DNA of 64,000 nucleotides from Pseudomonas viridiflava. Lineage in GTDB: Bacteria; Pseudomonadota; Gammaproteobacteria; Pseudomonadales; Pseudomonadaceae. Shown here one piece after another: positions 28,719 to 38,358 of this stretch (position 1 is the stretch's first letter; every line of letters starts with the position of its first letter). The stretch is from contig NZ_UPSE01000198.1 in NCBI RefSeq assembly GCF_900573885.1, positions 372,001 to 436,000 of the forward strand, in the 5' to 3' direction. The position numbers and the translations under genes are program-made. The notes beneath the pieces were generated by a model, which searched no databases, had not been told where the DNA came from, and saw only the letters and a list, made by a program, of their open reading frames with translations.

Positions 28719-28755
28719 TGTAACGATATCGATCCGATGTATTGAAATCGTTACG
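28719..28755. promoter_or_regulatory. Tandem GcsR-type enhancer sites upstream of gcvH
   Basis: Two 18-bp sites in tandem, separated by 1 bp, read TGTAACGATATCGATCCG (28719-28736) and TGTATTGAAATCGTTACG (28738-28755). They resemble the TGTAACG-N4-CGTTCCG repeats described for GcsR in P. aeruginosa, with one and about three mismatches respectively. They lie ~150 bp upstream of the sigma-54 promoter, a typical enhancer distance, and on the other side ~75 bp before sodC. Confidence 0.75.
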
Positions 28756-28830
28756 AGTCCATCCGGGCGGAACCCGGGCGGGCAGGGGCAGTCAGTAAAG
28801 GTCCTGCCCTTGGAAAATAGGATGTTTGCC

Positions 28831-29370
28831 ATGCAACAGCTCTCTCGCTCTCTGCTAGCCGCCGCTCTGACCGTGTGCGCCCTGGGCACTGCTCAGGCCG
28901 CGGATTCGGTCACCGTCGATCTAAACCAGGCCACGGAAAAAGGCGCCGGTGCGGCGGTGGGCAAGGTGGTGGTTACCGAGTCGGAGTACGGCCTGGTCTT
29001 CACCCCGACCCTGACCGGGCTGCAACCCGGTGTGCACGGCTTTCACCTGCACATGAACCCCAGCTGCGATGCGGGTGAAGTGGACGGCAAACTGACCCCC
29101 GCCGGCGCTGCGGGTGGGCATTGGGATCCGAAGAAAACCGGCAAGCATGGGTATCCGTGGGAAGACGGCAACCACTTGGGCGACCTGCCGGCGTTGTTCG
29201 TGACCGCCGACGGCAAAGCCACCCAGCCGGTGCTGGCGCCGCGTTTGAAAAAGCTTTCGGAACTGGAAGGGCATGCGTTGATGGTGCATGCGGGCGGGGA
29301 TAACCACGCCGATCATCCGGCGCCGTTGGGTGGTGGCGGGGCTCGGTTTGCGTGTGGGGTGATTAAGTAA
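28831..29370 (+). CDS. sodC: SodC, periplasmic Cu/Zn superoxide dismutase
   Basis: This 179-aa precursor has a signal peptide (residues 1-23, ending GTAQA). The mature part carries the metal-ligand histidines in [18 protein letters not shown]...[20 protein letters not shown] and [18 protein letters not shown], plus the disulfide cysteines in NPSCD and FACGV. It converts superoxide to hydrogen peroxide and oxygen in the periplasm. The start at 28831 is preferred because AGGA lies 8-9 bp upstream; an ATG at 28822 is the alternative and adds three residues. It is divergent from gcvH. Confidence 0.92.
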   Translation: MQQLSRSLLAAALTVCALGTAQAADSVTVDLNQATEKGAGAAVGKVVVTESEYGLVFTPTLTGLQPGVHGFHLHMNPSCDAGEVDGKLTPAGAAGGHWDPKKTGKHGYPWEDGNHLGDLPALFVTADGKATQPVLAPRLKKLSELEGHALMVHAGGDNHADHPAPLGGGGARFACGVIK

Positions 29371-29386
29371 ACAGGTGTTTGGGCTA

Positions 29387-29499
29387 GCCCTCTCCCCAAC
29401 CCTCTCCCGCAAGCGGGAGAGGGGGCTGACCGAGTTTCATCAGCCGAACACGTTTTGGCTCCCCTCGCCCGCAAGCGGGAGAGGGGCTGGGGGAGAGGG
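29387..29499. repeat. Family D repeat between sodC and gcsR
   Basis: A ~113-bp copy with two CCCGCAAGCGGGAGAGGG-type hairpins separates the convergent 3' ends of sodC and gcsR. In this position it could serve as a bidirectional terminator, although T-tracts are lacking. Confidence 0.82.
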
Positions 29500-29506
29500 C
29501 CGCGCC

Positions 29507-31042
29507 TTACGCCCCTTTACCAATCCCATACTTCCTAAGCCGCTTGGCAATCGCCGTATGCGACGTCATCAACCGTGCCGCCAACTGCCGGCTCGACGGA
29601 TAGCTGGCGTACAGCTTCTCCAATAACCCCCGCTCAAACCCGTCCACGGCTTCTTCCAGACTGCGCACCTCGCCATCGCCCGGCGTGGCCACGGCGGTGC
29701 TGGCGATGTCCAGGTCCCCTACATCTACCAGCGGGCTGTCGCACACAGCGGCGGCGCGGAAGATGACGTTTTGCAGTTGCCGCACATTACCCGGCCACGG
29801 GTTGCTGAGCAGCGCCGGGTAAGTGCCCGGCGTAAGGCGGCAGATGGGGCGCTGAATCTGCGCGCAGGCCTGCTGCATAAAGTGGCGGGCCAGCACCAGA
29901 ATGTCGTGGCCGCGCTCGCGCAATGGCGGTACTTCCAGGGTCAGCACGTTCAGGCGGTAGAACAGGTCTTCGCGGAACGTGCCCTGGCTGACCATCAGTT
30001 CCAGGTCGCGGTGGGTGGCGCTGAGGATGCGTACGTCCACTTTCATTTCGCGGTCACCGCCCACGCGGCGGAAGCTGCCGTCGCTGAGAAAGCGCAACAG
30101 CTTGGCTTGCAGGTAGGGCGACATTTCGCCGATTTCGTCGAGAAACACCGTGCCCTGGTGGGCCAGCTCCAACAGCCCGGGTTTGCCGCCGCGCTGGGCG
30201 CCGGTGAAGGCGCCGGGGGCGTAGCCGAACAGTTCGCTCTCGGCGAGGTTTTCCGGCAGGGCCGCGCAGTTCAGCGCCAGAAACGGCGCGTTGCGGCGGG
30301 GGCTCAGCGCATGGCAAGCGCGGGCGACCAGTTCTTTGCCGGTGCCGGTCTCGCCGCGAATCAACAGCGGCGCATCCAGCGTGGCGATGCGCTGGGCGCG
30401 GGCTTTGAGGTTGCGCACCGGTTGCGAATCGCCAAGCAGCGAATCGAAGCCTTCGGCATGGTCGTGGTGCAACGCCGACAGCCGCTCGCCGATGCGGTTG
30501 GGCAAGTACAGCGTGAGCAGGCCACCGGCCAGTTGCGGTTGCTCGCTGGCCGGGTTGTCGGTGATGGGCATGGCGTCCAGCAGCAGCGCCTGACCTTTTA
30601 ACGACACTTCGCGCATGGGCAGGCGAAAGCCGTGCTCGATCAGCGCCTGCTGCAGGCCTTCGTCGTCGAACAAGGCAGTCAGCGGTTCGCCCGCCGCTTC
30701 ATGGCCGCACAGGGCGGTGAGGGCCGGGTTGGCCAGCAGCACATGGCCGGAGTCATCCACGGCCAGCACCGGGTCGGTCATCGCGGCAAGCAGGGCGTCG
30801 AGCTGCAGACGGCGGCGCTGGCCGGGCAGGATGTCGACCACGTTCATGCTCTGCACGCCGTTTATTTGCAGCAACGCGTCGCGCAATTCCTCGAGCACTT
30901 GCGGGCTCAAGGTCGGGGCGTCGATATACACGTTGGGTGGAATCATCTCCACGGCATCCAGGTTGAGATTGCGCCCGCCGAGCAGGGCGAGTACTTCCTG
31001 GGTGATACCAACGCGGTCGATAAAGGTGACGTGAATGCGCAT
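29507..31042 (-). CDS. gcsR: GcsR-like, TyrR-family sigma-54 activator of the glycine cleavage operon
   Basis: This 511-aa enhancer-binding protein has an N-terminal ACT domain (residues 1-~70, [18 protein letters not shown]), a PAS-like domain (about 75-190) and an AAA+ domain. The AAA+ domain has Walker A GETGTGKE, the sigma-54 contact loop GAFTGA and the segment [14 protein letters not shown] TyrR-type helix-turn-helix lies at the C-terminus ([24 protein letters not shown]). It lies close to the gcv operon, which has a sigma-54 promoter and matching tandem sites, as for GcsR in P. aeruginosa. PhhR/TyrR is the alternative, but aromatic amino-acid genes are not nearby. Confidence 0.85.
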   Translation of the reverse strand: MRIHVTFIDRVGITQEVLALLGGRNLNLDAVEMIPPNVYIDAPTLSPQVLEELRDALLQINGVQSMNVVDILPGQRRRLQLDALLAAMTDPVLAVDDSGHVLLANPALTALCGHEAAGEPLTALFDDEGLQQALIEHGFRLPMREVSLKGQALLLDAMPITDNPASEQPQLAGGLLTLYLPNRIGERLSALHHDHAEGFDSLLGDSQPVRNLKARAQRIATLDAPLLIRGETGTGKELVARACHALSPRRNAPFLALNCAALPENLAESELFGYAPGAFTGAQRGGKPGLLELAHQGTVFLDEIGEMSPYLQAKLLRFLSDGSFRRVGGDREMKVDVRILSATHRDLELMVSQGTFREDLFYRLNVLTLEVPPLRERGHDILVLARHFMQQACAQIQRPICRLTPGTYPALLSNPWPGNVRQLQNVIFRAAAVCDSPLVDVGDLDIASTAVATPGDGEVRSLEEAVDGFERGLLEKLYASYPSSRQLAARLMTSHTAIAKRLRKYGIGKGA

Positions 31043-31217
31043 GCGGGTGGCGGCGTCTGCGTGAAAAATGGCCGGGCAAGTATGCCCGTTTACCGCCCGG
31101 CTTGGCCAAGCCGGCAATGCTGATCGCCGGGCATGCCGCAGCGTGGGTGGCTTGCGCTACAATGCGCGCCGATTTCGACCACCGCCCACGACTTCTGACC
31201 TTCGAGACCCGTCGCCC

Positions 31218-31916
31218 ATGTCCGCCTGCCAGACTCCTATCATCGTCGCCCTGGATTTCCCCACCCGCGAAGCTGCATTGCAGTTGGCCGATCAGCTCGA
31301 TCCTGCGCTGTGCCGGGTCAAGGTCGGCAAGGAGCTATTCACCAGCTGCGCGTCGGACATCGTCACCACCCTGCGTGACAAAGGCTTCGAGGTGTTCCTC
31401 GACCTGAAATTCCACGACATCCCCAACACCACTGCCATGGCCGTTAAAGCCGCGGCGGAGATGGGCGTATGGATGGTCAACGTGCACTGCTCGGGCGGCC
31501 TGCGCATGATGGCGGCCTGCCGCGAAACGCTGGACAAGTTCAACGGTCCGACGCCGCTGCTCATCGGCGTTACCGTGTTGACCAGCATGGAACGTGAAGA
31601 CCTGGCAGGCATTGGCCTGGATATCGAGCCGCAGGAGCAGGTATTGCGCCTGGCCGGGTTGGCGTCGAAGGCGGGCATGGATGGTCTGGTGTGTTCGGCT
31701 CAGGAAGCGCAGGCGTTGAAAGCGGCGCATCCGACTCTGCAACTGGTAACGCCCGGCATCCGTCCGGCGGGCAGCGCGCAAGACGACCAGCGCCGCATCC
31801 TCACGCCGCGTCAGGCGCTGGATGCGGGTTCGGATTATCTGGTTATTGGTCGGCCCATCAGCCAGGCCGCGAGTCCTTCGCAGGCGTTGGCGGCGGTTGT
31901 GGCTGAGTTGGCGTAA
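31218..31916 (+). CDS. pyrF: PyrF, orotidine 5'-phosphate decarboxylase
   Basis: This 232-aa TIM-barrel enzyme makes the last step of UMP synthesis. The catalytic motif [12 protein letters not shown] contains the Asp-Lys-Asp network around K64, and the phosphate-binding region [11 protein letters not shown] is intact. The start at 31218 gives the usual family length; the frame is open 50 codons further upstream without homology. A family D repeat follows the stop. Confidence 0.95.
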   Translation: MSACQTPIIVALDFPTREAALQLADQLDPALCRVKVGKELFTSCASDIVTTLRDKGFEVFLDLKFHDIPNTTAMAVKAAAEMGVWMVNVHCSGGLRMMAACRETLDKFNGPTPLLIGVTVLTSMEREDLAGIGLDIEPQEQVLRLAGLASKAGMDGLVCSAQEAQALKAAHPTLQLVTPGIRPAGSAQDDQRRILTPRQALDAGSDYLVIGRPISQAASPSQALAAVVAELA

Positions 31917-31922
31917 CGGCTG

Positions 31923-32035
31923 GCCCTCACCCCCAGCCCCTCTCCCGCGAGCGGGCGAGGGGAGCTCCACCGCGCTGGCCGTGCTTACTCGTTTGGCTCC
32001 CTCTCCCGCTACGGGAGAGGGTTGGTGTGAGGGTC
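31923..32035. repeat. Family D repeat between pyrF and lpxH
   Basis: A ~113-bp copy (CCCTCACCCCCAGCCCCTCT at its left end, GGGTTGGTGTGAGGG at its right) fills the 123-bp gap between the convergent pyrF and lpxH genes. Its outer arms use CCCTCAC/GTGAGGG rather than the CCCTCTCC of the other copies. Confidence 0.8.
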
Positions 32036-32039
32036 GCCT

Positions 32040-32771
32040 TTAGCCTTCAACAAACTCAAACGCCGCCAGCGCAAACCCCTGATCGTCCACCTGCAACGCC
32101 CAGCCCTGTTTGTCCCAGTCACCTAACACGATCCGCCGCGCTGCTTCGCCTTCAACTTGCAGGCGATGCACGGCGGGGCGGTGGGTGTGGCCGTGGATCA
32201 GGGTGCGCACGCCGTATTGCGCCATCAGACGCGGCACTTCTTCGGGCGTGACGTCGACGATATCCGCCGCTTTCATCCGCGTTTGCGCGCTGCTTTCCTT
32301 GCGCAGTTTGCGCGCCAGCCGCTCGCGGGTGCGGCGCGGCAGGTTGCGCAAAATGAACAGGGTCAGCGGGTGGCGCAAATAGCGGCGCAGGCGCATGTAC
32401 GCTTCGTCGCGGGTGCACAGGCTGTCGCCGTGCATGAGCAGAACCGGTTCGCCGCCCAGCTCGATTTTCGTCGGGTCGGCCAGCAAGGTGCAGCCGGCAG
32501 CGCGGCAAAAACCCTGGCCGAGCATAAAGTCGCGGTTGCCATGCATCAGGTAAATGGCGGTGCCGCTGTCGCTGAGTTCGCGCAGGGCTTGAGCAATGGA
32601 AGCCTGAAACGGGCTCATGGCGTCGTCGCCAATCCACGCTTCAAAGAAGTCGCCAAGAATATAAAGAGCGCCGGCCGTGCGGGCGCGGCCGGCGAGAAAA
32701 TGCACAAACGCCCGGGTAATGTCCGGGCGTTGTTCTTCAAGGTGCAGATCCGAGATCAGAAGAGTGATCAA
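32040..32771 (-). CDS. lpxH: LpxH, UDP-2,3-diacylglucosamine diphosphatase
   Basis: This 243-aa calcineurin-like metallophosphoesterase hydrolyses UDP-2,3-diacylglucosamine to lipid X in lipid A synthesis. All metal-binding motifs are present: ISDLHL near the N-terminus, [32 protein letters not shown] and [11 protein letters not shown]. It lies 5 bp downstream of ppiB on the same strand, so the two are probably co-transcribed. Confidence 0.94.
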   Translation of the reverse strand: MITLLISDLHLEEQRPDITRAFVHFLAGRARTAGALYILGDFFEAWIGDDAMSPFQASIAQALRELSDSGTAIYLMHGNRDFMLGQGFCRAAGCTLLADPTKIELGGEPVLLMHGDSLCTRDEAYMRLRRYLRHPLTLFILRNLPRRTRERLARKLRKESSAQTRMKAADIVDVTPEEVPRLMAQYGVRTLIHGHTHRPAVHRLQVEGEAARRIVLGDWDKQGWALQVDDQGFALAAFEFVEG

Positions 32772-32776
32772 ACGCC

Positions 32777-33274
32777 TTACTCGGTAACGATCTCGGCGCG
32801 CTCGATGATCACGTCATCAACCGGTACGTCCTGGTGGCCGGATTTCATGGTGGTGGCCACGCCCTTGATTTTGGTGACCACGTCCATGCCTTCAACCACT
32901 TCACCGAATACGGTGTAGCCCCAGCCCTGAACGGTCGGTGCGCTGTGGTCGAGGAAGTTGTTGTCGGACACGTTGATGAAGAACTGCGCGGAGGCCGAAT
33001 GCGGCTCCATGGTGCGAGCCATGGCCACGGTGCCAACTTTGTTGGAGAGGCCGTTGTTGGCTTCGTTCTTGATGGTGGCGCGGGTGGCTTTCTGCTTCAT
33101 GCCTGGCTCGAAACCGCCGCCTTGAATCATGAAGTTGCTGATAACGCGGTGGAAAACGGTGTTGTCGTAGTGGCCAGCCTTCACGTATTCCTCGAAGTTG
33201 GCAACGGTCTCTGGCGCTTTGTCAGCGAACAGGTTCAGGGTGATAACGCCGTGGTTGGTGTGCAGCTTGATCAT
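32777..33274 (-). CDS. ppiB: PpiB, cytoplasmic cyclophilin-type peptidyl-prolyl isomerase
   Basis: This 165-aa cyclophilin has no signal peptide, matching PpiB rather than the periplasmic PpiA. Typical segments are [18 protein letters not shown] (with the catalytic Arg), [21 protein letters not shown] and [14 protein letters not shown]. It would speed prolyl bond isomerisation in folding proteins. Divergent from glnS and in operon with lpxH. Confidence 0.95.
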   Translation of the reverse strand: MIKLHTNHGVITLNLFADKAPETVANFEEYVKAGHYDNTVFHRVISNFMIQGGGFEPGMKQKATRATIKNEANNGLSNKVGTVAMARTMEPHSASAQFFINVSDNNFLDHSAPTVQGWGYTVFGEVVEGMDVVTKIKGVATTMKSGHQDVPVDDVIIERAEIVTE

Positions 33275-33396
33275 GGGAAAAATCCACTCTGTCGAGAAAT
33301 TCGAAGACCTGTCAGGGGGTTGACAGCTTCGGCTATGATAAGCGCTTTGTTTTGGTCGGCCTACCCTGGCTGCGCACCTGTACGTTCAAGGATCCT

Positions 33397-35103
33397 ATGA
33401 GCAAGCCTACTCACGACTCCGCTGCCGTTCCCGCTGCTGATGGCAAAGCTGCCCCCGTTGTTCCTGCCAATTTCCTGCGCCAGATCGTTCAGGCTGATCT
33501 CGACTCCGGCAAACACACCCAGATCGTCACCCGCTTTCCGCCGGAGCCCAACGGCTACCTGCACATTGGTCATGCCAAATCGATCTGCGTGAACTTCGGC
33601 CTGGCCGAGGAGTTTGGTGGCGTGTGCAACCTGCGCTTCGACGACACCAACCCGGCCAAGGAAGACCAGGAATACATCGACGCCATCAAGAGCGACGTGC
33701 AATGGCTGGGTTTCCAGTGGAACGGCGATGTGCGTTACGCCTCGCAGTATTTCGACCAGTTGCACGACTGGGCCGTTGAACTGATCAAGGCCGGCAACGC
33801 CTATGTCGACGACCTGAGCCCCGAGCAAGCCAAGGAATACCGCGGCACGTTGACCGAGCCGGGCAAGAACAGCCCGTTCCGTGACCGCTCCGTTGAGGAA
33901 AACCTCGACCTGTTCGCGCGCATGAAAGCCGGTGAATTCGAAGATGGCGCCCGCGTGCTGCGCGCCAAAATCGACATGGCGTCGCCAAACATGAATCTGC
34001 GCGACCCAATCCTCTATCGCATTCGTCACGCCCACCACCACCAGACGGGCGATAAGTGGTGCATTTACCCGAACTACGACTTCACCCACGGTCAGTCGGA
34101 TGCCATTGAAGGCATCACCCATTCCATTTGCACCCTGGAATTCGAAGGCCACCGCCCGCTGTACGAGTGGTTTCTGGAGCACTTGTCGGTGCCGGCCACG
34201 CCGCGTCAGTACGAGTTCTCGCGCCTGAACCTGAGCTACACCGTGACCAGCAAGCGCAAGCTCAAGCAATTGGTTGACGAGAAGCATGTCAATGGCTGGG
34301 ATGACCCGCGCATGTCGACGCTGTCGGGCTTCCGCCGTCGCGGTTACACCGCTGGGTCCATCCGCAAGTTCTGCGAAATGATCGGCACCAACCGTTCCGA
34401 CGGCGTGGTCGATTTCGCCATGCTGGAATTCGCCATCCGTGACGACCTCGACCACAACGCGCCGCGCGCCATGTGCGTGCTGCGCCCGTTGAAAGTAGTG
34501 ATCACCAACTATCGGGAAGGTCAGGTCGAAAACCTCGAACTGCCCTGCCACCCGAAAAACGACATGGGGGTGCGCGCCTTGCCGTTCGAGCGCGAGATCT
34601 ACATCGACCGCGACGACTTCATGGAAGAGCCGCCAAAAGGCTACAAGCGCCTGGAACCGGGCGGTGAAGTGCGCCTGCGCGGCAGCTACGTGATTCGCGC
34701 CGACGAAGCGATCAAAGACGCCGACGGCAATATCGTCGAGCTGCGTTGCTCGTACGACCCGGACACCCTCGGCAAGAACCCGGAAGGCCGCAAGGTCAAA
34801 GGCGTGATTCACTGGGTGCCGGCTGCGGCCAGCATCGAATGCGAAGTGCGTCTGTACGACCGCCTGTTCCGCTCGCCGAATCCGGAGAAAGCGGAAGAGG
34901 GCGCAAGCTTCCTCGACAACATCAACCCCGACTCGCTGCAAGTGCTCACCGGCTGCCGCGCCGAGCCGTCGCTGGCCCAGGCCAGGCCGGAAGACCGCTT
35001 CCAGTTCGAGCGCGAAGGTTACTTCTGCGCCGATATCAAAGATTCGCAACCTGGCCGGCCGGTGTTCAACCGCACCGTGACCCTGCGCGATTCGTGGGCG
35101 TGA
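33397..35103 (+). CDS. glnS: GlnS, glutaminyl-tRNA synthetase
   Basis: This 568-aa class I synthetase has its HIGH motif at residues 56-59 in [15 protein letters not shown] and a KMSKS equivalent in [13 protein letters not shown]. It ends with the two beta-barrel anticodon domains of bacterial and eukaryotic GlnRS. The ATG at 33397 has AAGGA upstream and gives a start like MSKPT. cysS follows after 9 bp, the usual pairing in Pseudomonas. Confidence 0.96.
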   Translation: MSKPTHDSAAVPAADGKAAPVVPANFLRQIVQADLDSGKHTQIVTRFPPEPNGYLHIGHAKSICVNFGLAEEFGGVCNLRFDDTNPAKEDQEYIDAIKSDVQWLGFQWNGDVRYASQYFDQLHDWAVELIKAGNAYVDDLSPEQAKEYRGTLTEPGKNSPFRDRSVEENLDLFARMKAGEFEDGARVLRAKIDMASPNMNLRDPILYRIRHAHHHQTGDKWCIYPNYDFTHGQSDAIEGITHSICTLEFEGHRPLYEWFLEHLSVPATPRQYEFSRLNLSYTVTSKRKLKQLVDEKHVNGWDDPRMSTLSGFRRRGYTAGSIRKFCEMIGTNRSDGVVDFAMLEFAIRDDLDHNAPRAMCVLRPLKVVITNYREGQVENLELPCHPKNDMGVRALPFEREIYIDRDDFMEEPPKGYKRLEPGGEVRLRGSYVIRADEAIKDADGNIVELRCSYDPDTLGKNPEGRKVKGVIHWVPAAASIECEVRLYDRLFRSPNPEKAEEGASFLDNINPDSLQVLTGCRAEPSLAQARPEDRFQFEREGYFCADIKDSQPGRPVFNRTVTLRDSWA

Positions 35104-35112
35104 GGACATAAC

Positions 35113-36495
35113 GTGCTTTCGATTTACAACACGCTGACCAAAACCAAAGCGCCGTTCAAACCCCTGGACGGCAACAAGGTGCGCATGTACGTGTGCGGCA
35201 TGACCGTGTACGACTACTGCCACCTCGGCCACGGCCGCAGCATGGTGGCGTTCGACCTGATCACCCGCTGGTTGCGTTTCAGCGGCTATGACCTGACGTA
35301 CGTGCGCAACATCACCGACATCGACGACAAGATCATCAACCGCGCCCGCGAAAACGGCGAGAGCTTCGACGCCCTGACCGCGCGCATGATCGATGCGATG
35401 CACGAAGACGAAGCGCGCCTGAACATCCAGAAGCCGGACATGGAACCGCGCGCCACCGACCATATCGACGGCATGCACGCGATGATCCAGACCCTGATCG
35501 ACAAGGGTTACGCCTACGCCCCCGGCAATGGCGACGTGTACTACCGCGTCAACAAGTTCCTCGGCTACGGCAAGCTCTCGCGCAAGAAGGTTGAAGACCT
35601 GCGCATCGGCGCCCGTATCGAAGTGGACGAAGCCAAGGAAGACCCGCTGGATTTCGTGTTGTGGAAAGGCGTGAAACCGGGCGAGCCGAGCTGGGAATCG
35701 CCGTGGGGCGCGGGCCGTCCGGGCTGGCATATCGAGTGCTCGGTGATGTCCACCTGCTGCCTGGGTGACACCTTCGACATTCACGGCGGCGGCAACGACC
35801 TGGAATTCCCGCACCACGAAAACGAGATTGCCCAGAGCGAGGCGGCCACCGGCCAGCCTTACGCCAACGCCTGGATGCACTGCGGCATGATCCGTATCAA
35901 CGGCGAGAAAATGTCGAAGTCGTTGAACAACTTCTTCACCATTCGCGACGTGCTGGAAAAGTATCAGCCGGAAGTGGTGCGCTACCTGTTGGTGTCCAGC
36001 CACTACCGCAGCTCGATCAACTATTCCGAAGACAACCTCAAAGAAGCCAAGGGCGCGCTCGAGCGTTTCTACCACGCGCTCAGAGGCTTGCCAGTGGTGC
36101 CGGCGGCGGGCGGTGAGGCATTCGTTGAACGCTTCAGCGCCGCCATGAACGACGACTTCGGCACGCCGGAAGCGTGCGCCGTGTTGTTCGAGATGGTGCG
36201 CGAGATCAACCGCCTGCGTGACAGCGACAGCCAGACCGCCGCCGGTTTGGCAGCGCGTTTGAAAGAACTGGCCAGCGTGCTTGGCGTATTGCAAATGGAA
36301 CCGGACGATTTCCTGCGTGCCGGCGCCGAAGGCAAAGTGGACGCCGCGCAAGTGGACGCCTTGATCGCCGCGCGCCTGCAAGCGCGCGCCGACAAGAACT
36401 GGGGCGAATCCGACCGCATCCGCGACCAGCTCACCGCCATGGGCGTGGTGCTGGAAGACGGCAAGGGCGGCACCACCTGGCGTCTGGCGGATTGA
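35113..36495 (+). CDS. cysS: CysS, cysteinyl-tRNA synthetase
   Basis: This 460-aa class I synthetase charges tRNA-Cys. Visible motifs are the zinc ligand C28 in YVCGMTVYD, HLGH at 37-40, further zinc-site residues in WHIECSVMS and EFPHHENE, and the KMSKS loop GEKMSKSLNNF. The start is a GTG at 35113 with GAGGA 6-7 bp upstream. It ends the glnS-cysS operon, 15 bp before a strong terminator. Confidence 0.96.
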   Translation: MLSIYNTLTKTKAPFKPLDGNKVRMYVCGMTVYDYCHLGHGRSMVAFDLITRWLRFSGYDLTYVRNITDIDDKIINRARENGESFDALTARMIDAMHEDEARLNIQKPDMEPRATDHIDGMHAMIQTLIDKGYAYAPGNGDVYYRVNKFLGYGKLSRKKVEDLRIGARIEVDEAKEDPLDFVLWKGVKPGEPSWESPWGAGRPGWHIECSVMSTCCLGDTFDIHGGGNDLEFPHHENEIAQSEAATGQPYANAWMHCGMIRINGEKMSKSLNNFFTIRDVLEKYQPEVVRYLLVSSHYRSSINYSEDNLKEAKGALERFYHALRGLPVVPAAGGEAFVERFSAAMNDDFGTPEACAVLFEMVREINRLRDSDSQTAAGLAARLKELASVLGVLQMEPDDFLRAGAEGKVDAAQVDALIAARLQARADKNWGESDRIRDQLTAMGVVLEDGKGGTTWRLAD

Positions 36496-36510
36496 TGGTT
36501 AGCGCATGAC

Positions 36511-36538
36511 AAAAAACCCGCCGATTGGCGGGTTTTTT
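36511..36538 (+). terminator. Rho-independent terminator after cysS
   Basis: The stem is AAAACCCGCC and GGCGGGTTTT around a GATT loop, flanked by A and T tracts, 15 bp past the cysS stop. The symmetric A/T runs make it bidirectional in principle, but no leftward gene ends just here. Confidence 0.93.
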
Positions 36539-36555
36539 GTGGGGGTGGTTTCGAT

Positions 36556-36738
36556 GTTGGGCTTCGCTTTGCTCAACCCAACCTACGGTTTTTTGTGGGT
36601 GGATGGATCGAGAGCCTCCAACCAACCCACCGTCGTTCCCGCGTAGGCGGGAACCCAGAATATCCCGGCGTACACCTACATGCGTTCCAGCAGTGTTCAC
36701 CTGACGAGCCTGGATTCCCGCCTGCGCGGGAATGACGG
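36556..36738. repeat. Family B copy plus a family A inverted pair
   Basis: A single family B unit (36556-36588) is followed by two family A units, at 36629-36661 and 36708-36738, in opposite orientation. They fill the 269-bp region between the cysS terminator and the 3' end of the porin gene; no gene is seen in it. Confidence 0.83.
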
Positions 36739-36764
36739 AGTACCTTTCGCGTTGATCGTGTCGC

Positions 36765-38066
36765 TTACCACAACCCTACCGTGTAACTCACAATCAACCG
36801 GTTCTCATCCAGGTCATTGCCAAAGTTCGACCGCGCTGTGGCGTTGCGCCATTTCACGCCGAGGTTTTTCAACGGGCCGTCCTGGAACACGTAGGCGATG
36901 TCCATGTTGCGCTCCCATTCCTTGCCGTCGTTGTCGCCACCCACGCGCTCAACGTCGTCGCCGTTGAGGTAACGGGTCATAAACGTCAGGCCGGGAATGC
37001 CGATGGCGGCGAAGTTGTAGTCGTAGCGCAGTTGCCAGGACTTTTCGTCTTTGTTGGCGAAGTCGCCGATCTGCACGTAGTTGACCAGAAACGGGTCGGT
37101 GACGTTGACGTAGGCAAACCCGGTGTCGCCGCTCATGCGCTGGTAACCGGCACCCAGGGCGTGGCCGCCGAGGCTGTAGGTGAACATGGCGCCAAAGGCG
37201 TTGTTGTCGACGTTGCTGCTGCCGTCGTCGCGGGAGCGGGCGTAGCGGATGTCGGATTTCAGCGATTGCTTGTCCGCCAGCGGCAACACGTGGGTGAGGT
37301 TGACGATGTGCTGTTTGTACAACTCGTCCAGGTTGCCGTAGCTGTAAGCGGTGGTGAGCTGGTCGTTCCACTTGTAGCTGCCGCTGGCGAAGTTGAATTC
37401 GTCGCTGGTCAGCCCGGCCGTGGTGACGATGTTGCGCCGGCCGCCACCGTTGATGACCATTTCTTCGTAGTCGGACGAGTCGCGGTAGTTCACCCGCTTC
37501 AGTTGGCCGGCGTCGAGGGTCAGGTTGTCGATGTCCAGCGAGTTGAGCTGGCCGCCCTGGAAAATCTGCGGCAACAGGCGCGAGTCGTTGGCTTGCAACA
37601 CCGGCACCTTGGGCATCAAGGCGCCAACCTTGAGCGTGGTTTTCGAGGCTTTCAGTTTTGCGGTCACGCCAAGGTCGCCGTAGGTGTCTTGCGCCTCGCC
37701 GGTGTCGCGGTCTACCTGCAGCAAACCGGTACCGGTTCGGCCCCGCCCGGAATCCAGTTTCACCCCCAACGTGCCTAGCGCATCGACACCGACCCCAACG
37801 GTGCCGCCGGTGTAGCCCGATTCATAACGCAGTAAAAAGCCTTGCGCCCATTCTTCCGACTTGTTGCGAAACTCACCGGGCTTGCCGGTTACGCCGGGTG
37901 GGTTGGGGCTGCCGTCCTGGCGATAGTCGCGGTTCATGTAGAAGTTGCGCAGCTCCAGGCTGGCTTTGCTGTCTTTGATGAAGTCTGCGTGGGCAAAGGT
38001 AGGCAGGGTTAACGAAGCGCCAACGGTAGCCAGGGCTACGGCGTGGGCGAGGTGAGCTTTGCTCAT
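36765..38066 (-). CDS. OprD-family outer-membrane porin
   Basis: This 433-aa outer-membrane protein has a signal peptide (residues 1-27, ending TFAHA). The mature part shows OprD/OpdX hallmarks: FIKDSKASLELRNFYMNRDYR, WAQGFLLRYESGYTGGTVGVGVDALG and a C-terminal strand ending in aromatic W. OprD-family channels take up basic amino acids or carboxylates, but the subtype cannot be told from sequence alone. GAGGAGA precedes the ATG. The gene stands alone between repeat DNA and the divergent DUF5610-like gene. Confidence 0.9.
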   Translation of the reverse strand: MSKAHLAHAVALATVGASLTLPTFAHADFIKDSKASLELRNFYMNRDYRQDGSPNPPGVTGKPGEFRNKSEEWAQGFLLRYESGYTGGTVGVGVDALGTLGVKLDSGRGRTGTGLLQVDRDTGEAQDTYGDLGVTAKLKASKTTLKVGALMPKVPVLQANDSRLLPQIFQGGQLNSLDIDNLTLDAGQLKRVNYRDSSDYEEMVINGGGRRNIVTTAGLTSDEFNFASGSYKWNDQLTTAYSYGNLDELYKQHIVNLTHVLPLADKQSLKSDIRYARSRDDGSSNVDNNAFGAMFTYSLGGHALGAGYQRMSGDTGFAYVNVTDPFLVNYVQIGDFANKDEKSWQLRYDYNFAAIGIPGLTFMTRYLNGDDVERVGGDNDGKEWERNMDIAYVFQDGPLKNLGVKWRNATARSNFGNDLDENRLIVSYTVGLW

Positions 38067-38358
38067 TATTGTTTTCTCCTCGTGCGCGGATCGGTCGGTG
38101 GTGGTGTGACCGATTTGTTACCGCTTGTGAATCTAAGCACGGGGGAATCAGTGGCGCCTTTTAGACCTTAGTCTGCCGGGGCCTTGAGCCAGACCGAGGC
38201 GCCGCTTCGTCCGGTCGCCAAGCCGCGCGCCAGGGCTTCCGCAGTAAGGTTTATCCCAGGCTGACGTAGGACCATCGGTCGGCGTCATGGCGAAACGCCC
38301 TCAACTTTTGCCGGGCCTTGCCGTCAACCTTGCAGATGTCCTGTCGAGGAAAACGACC

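Noticed and set aside
33320..33339. TTGACA followed by TATGAT before glnS as a sigma-70 promoter.
   Set aside because: The spacing is only 8 bp, far too short for these two boxes to act together.
33361..36381. A 1006-codon open frame antisense to glnS and cysS.
   Set aside because: It is a shadow of two essential synthetase genes, with no start signal and no homology.
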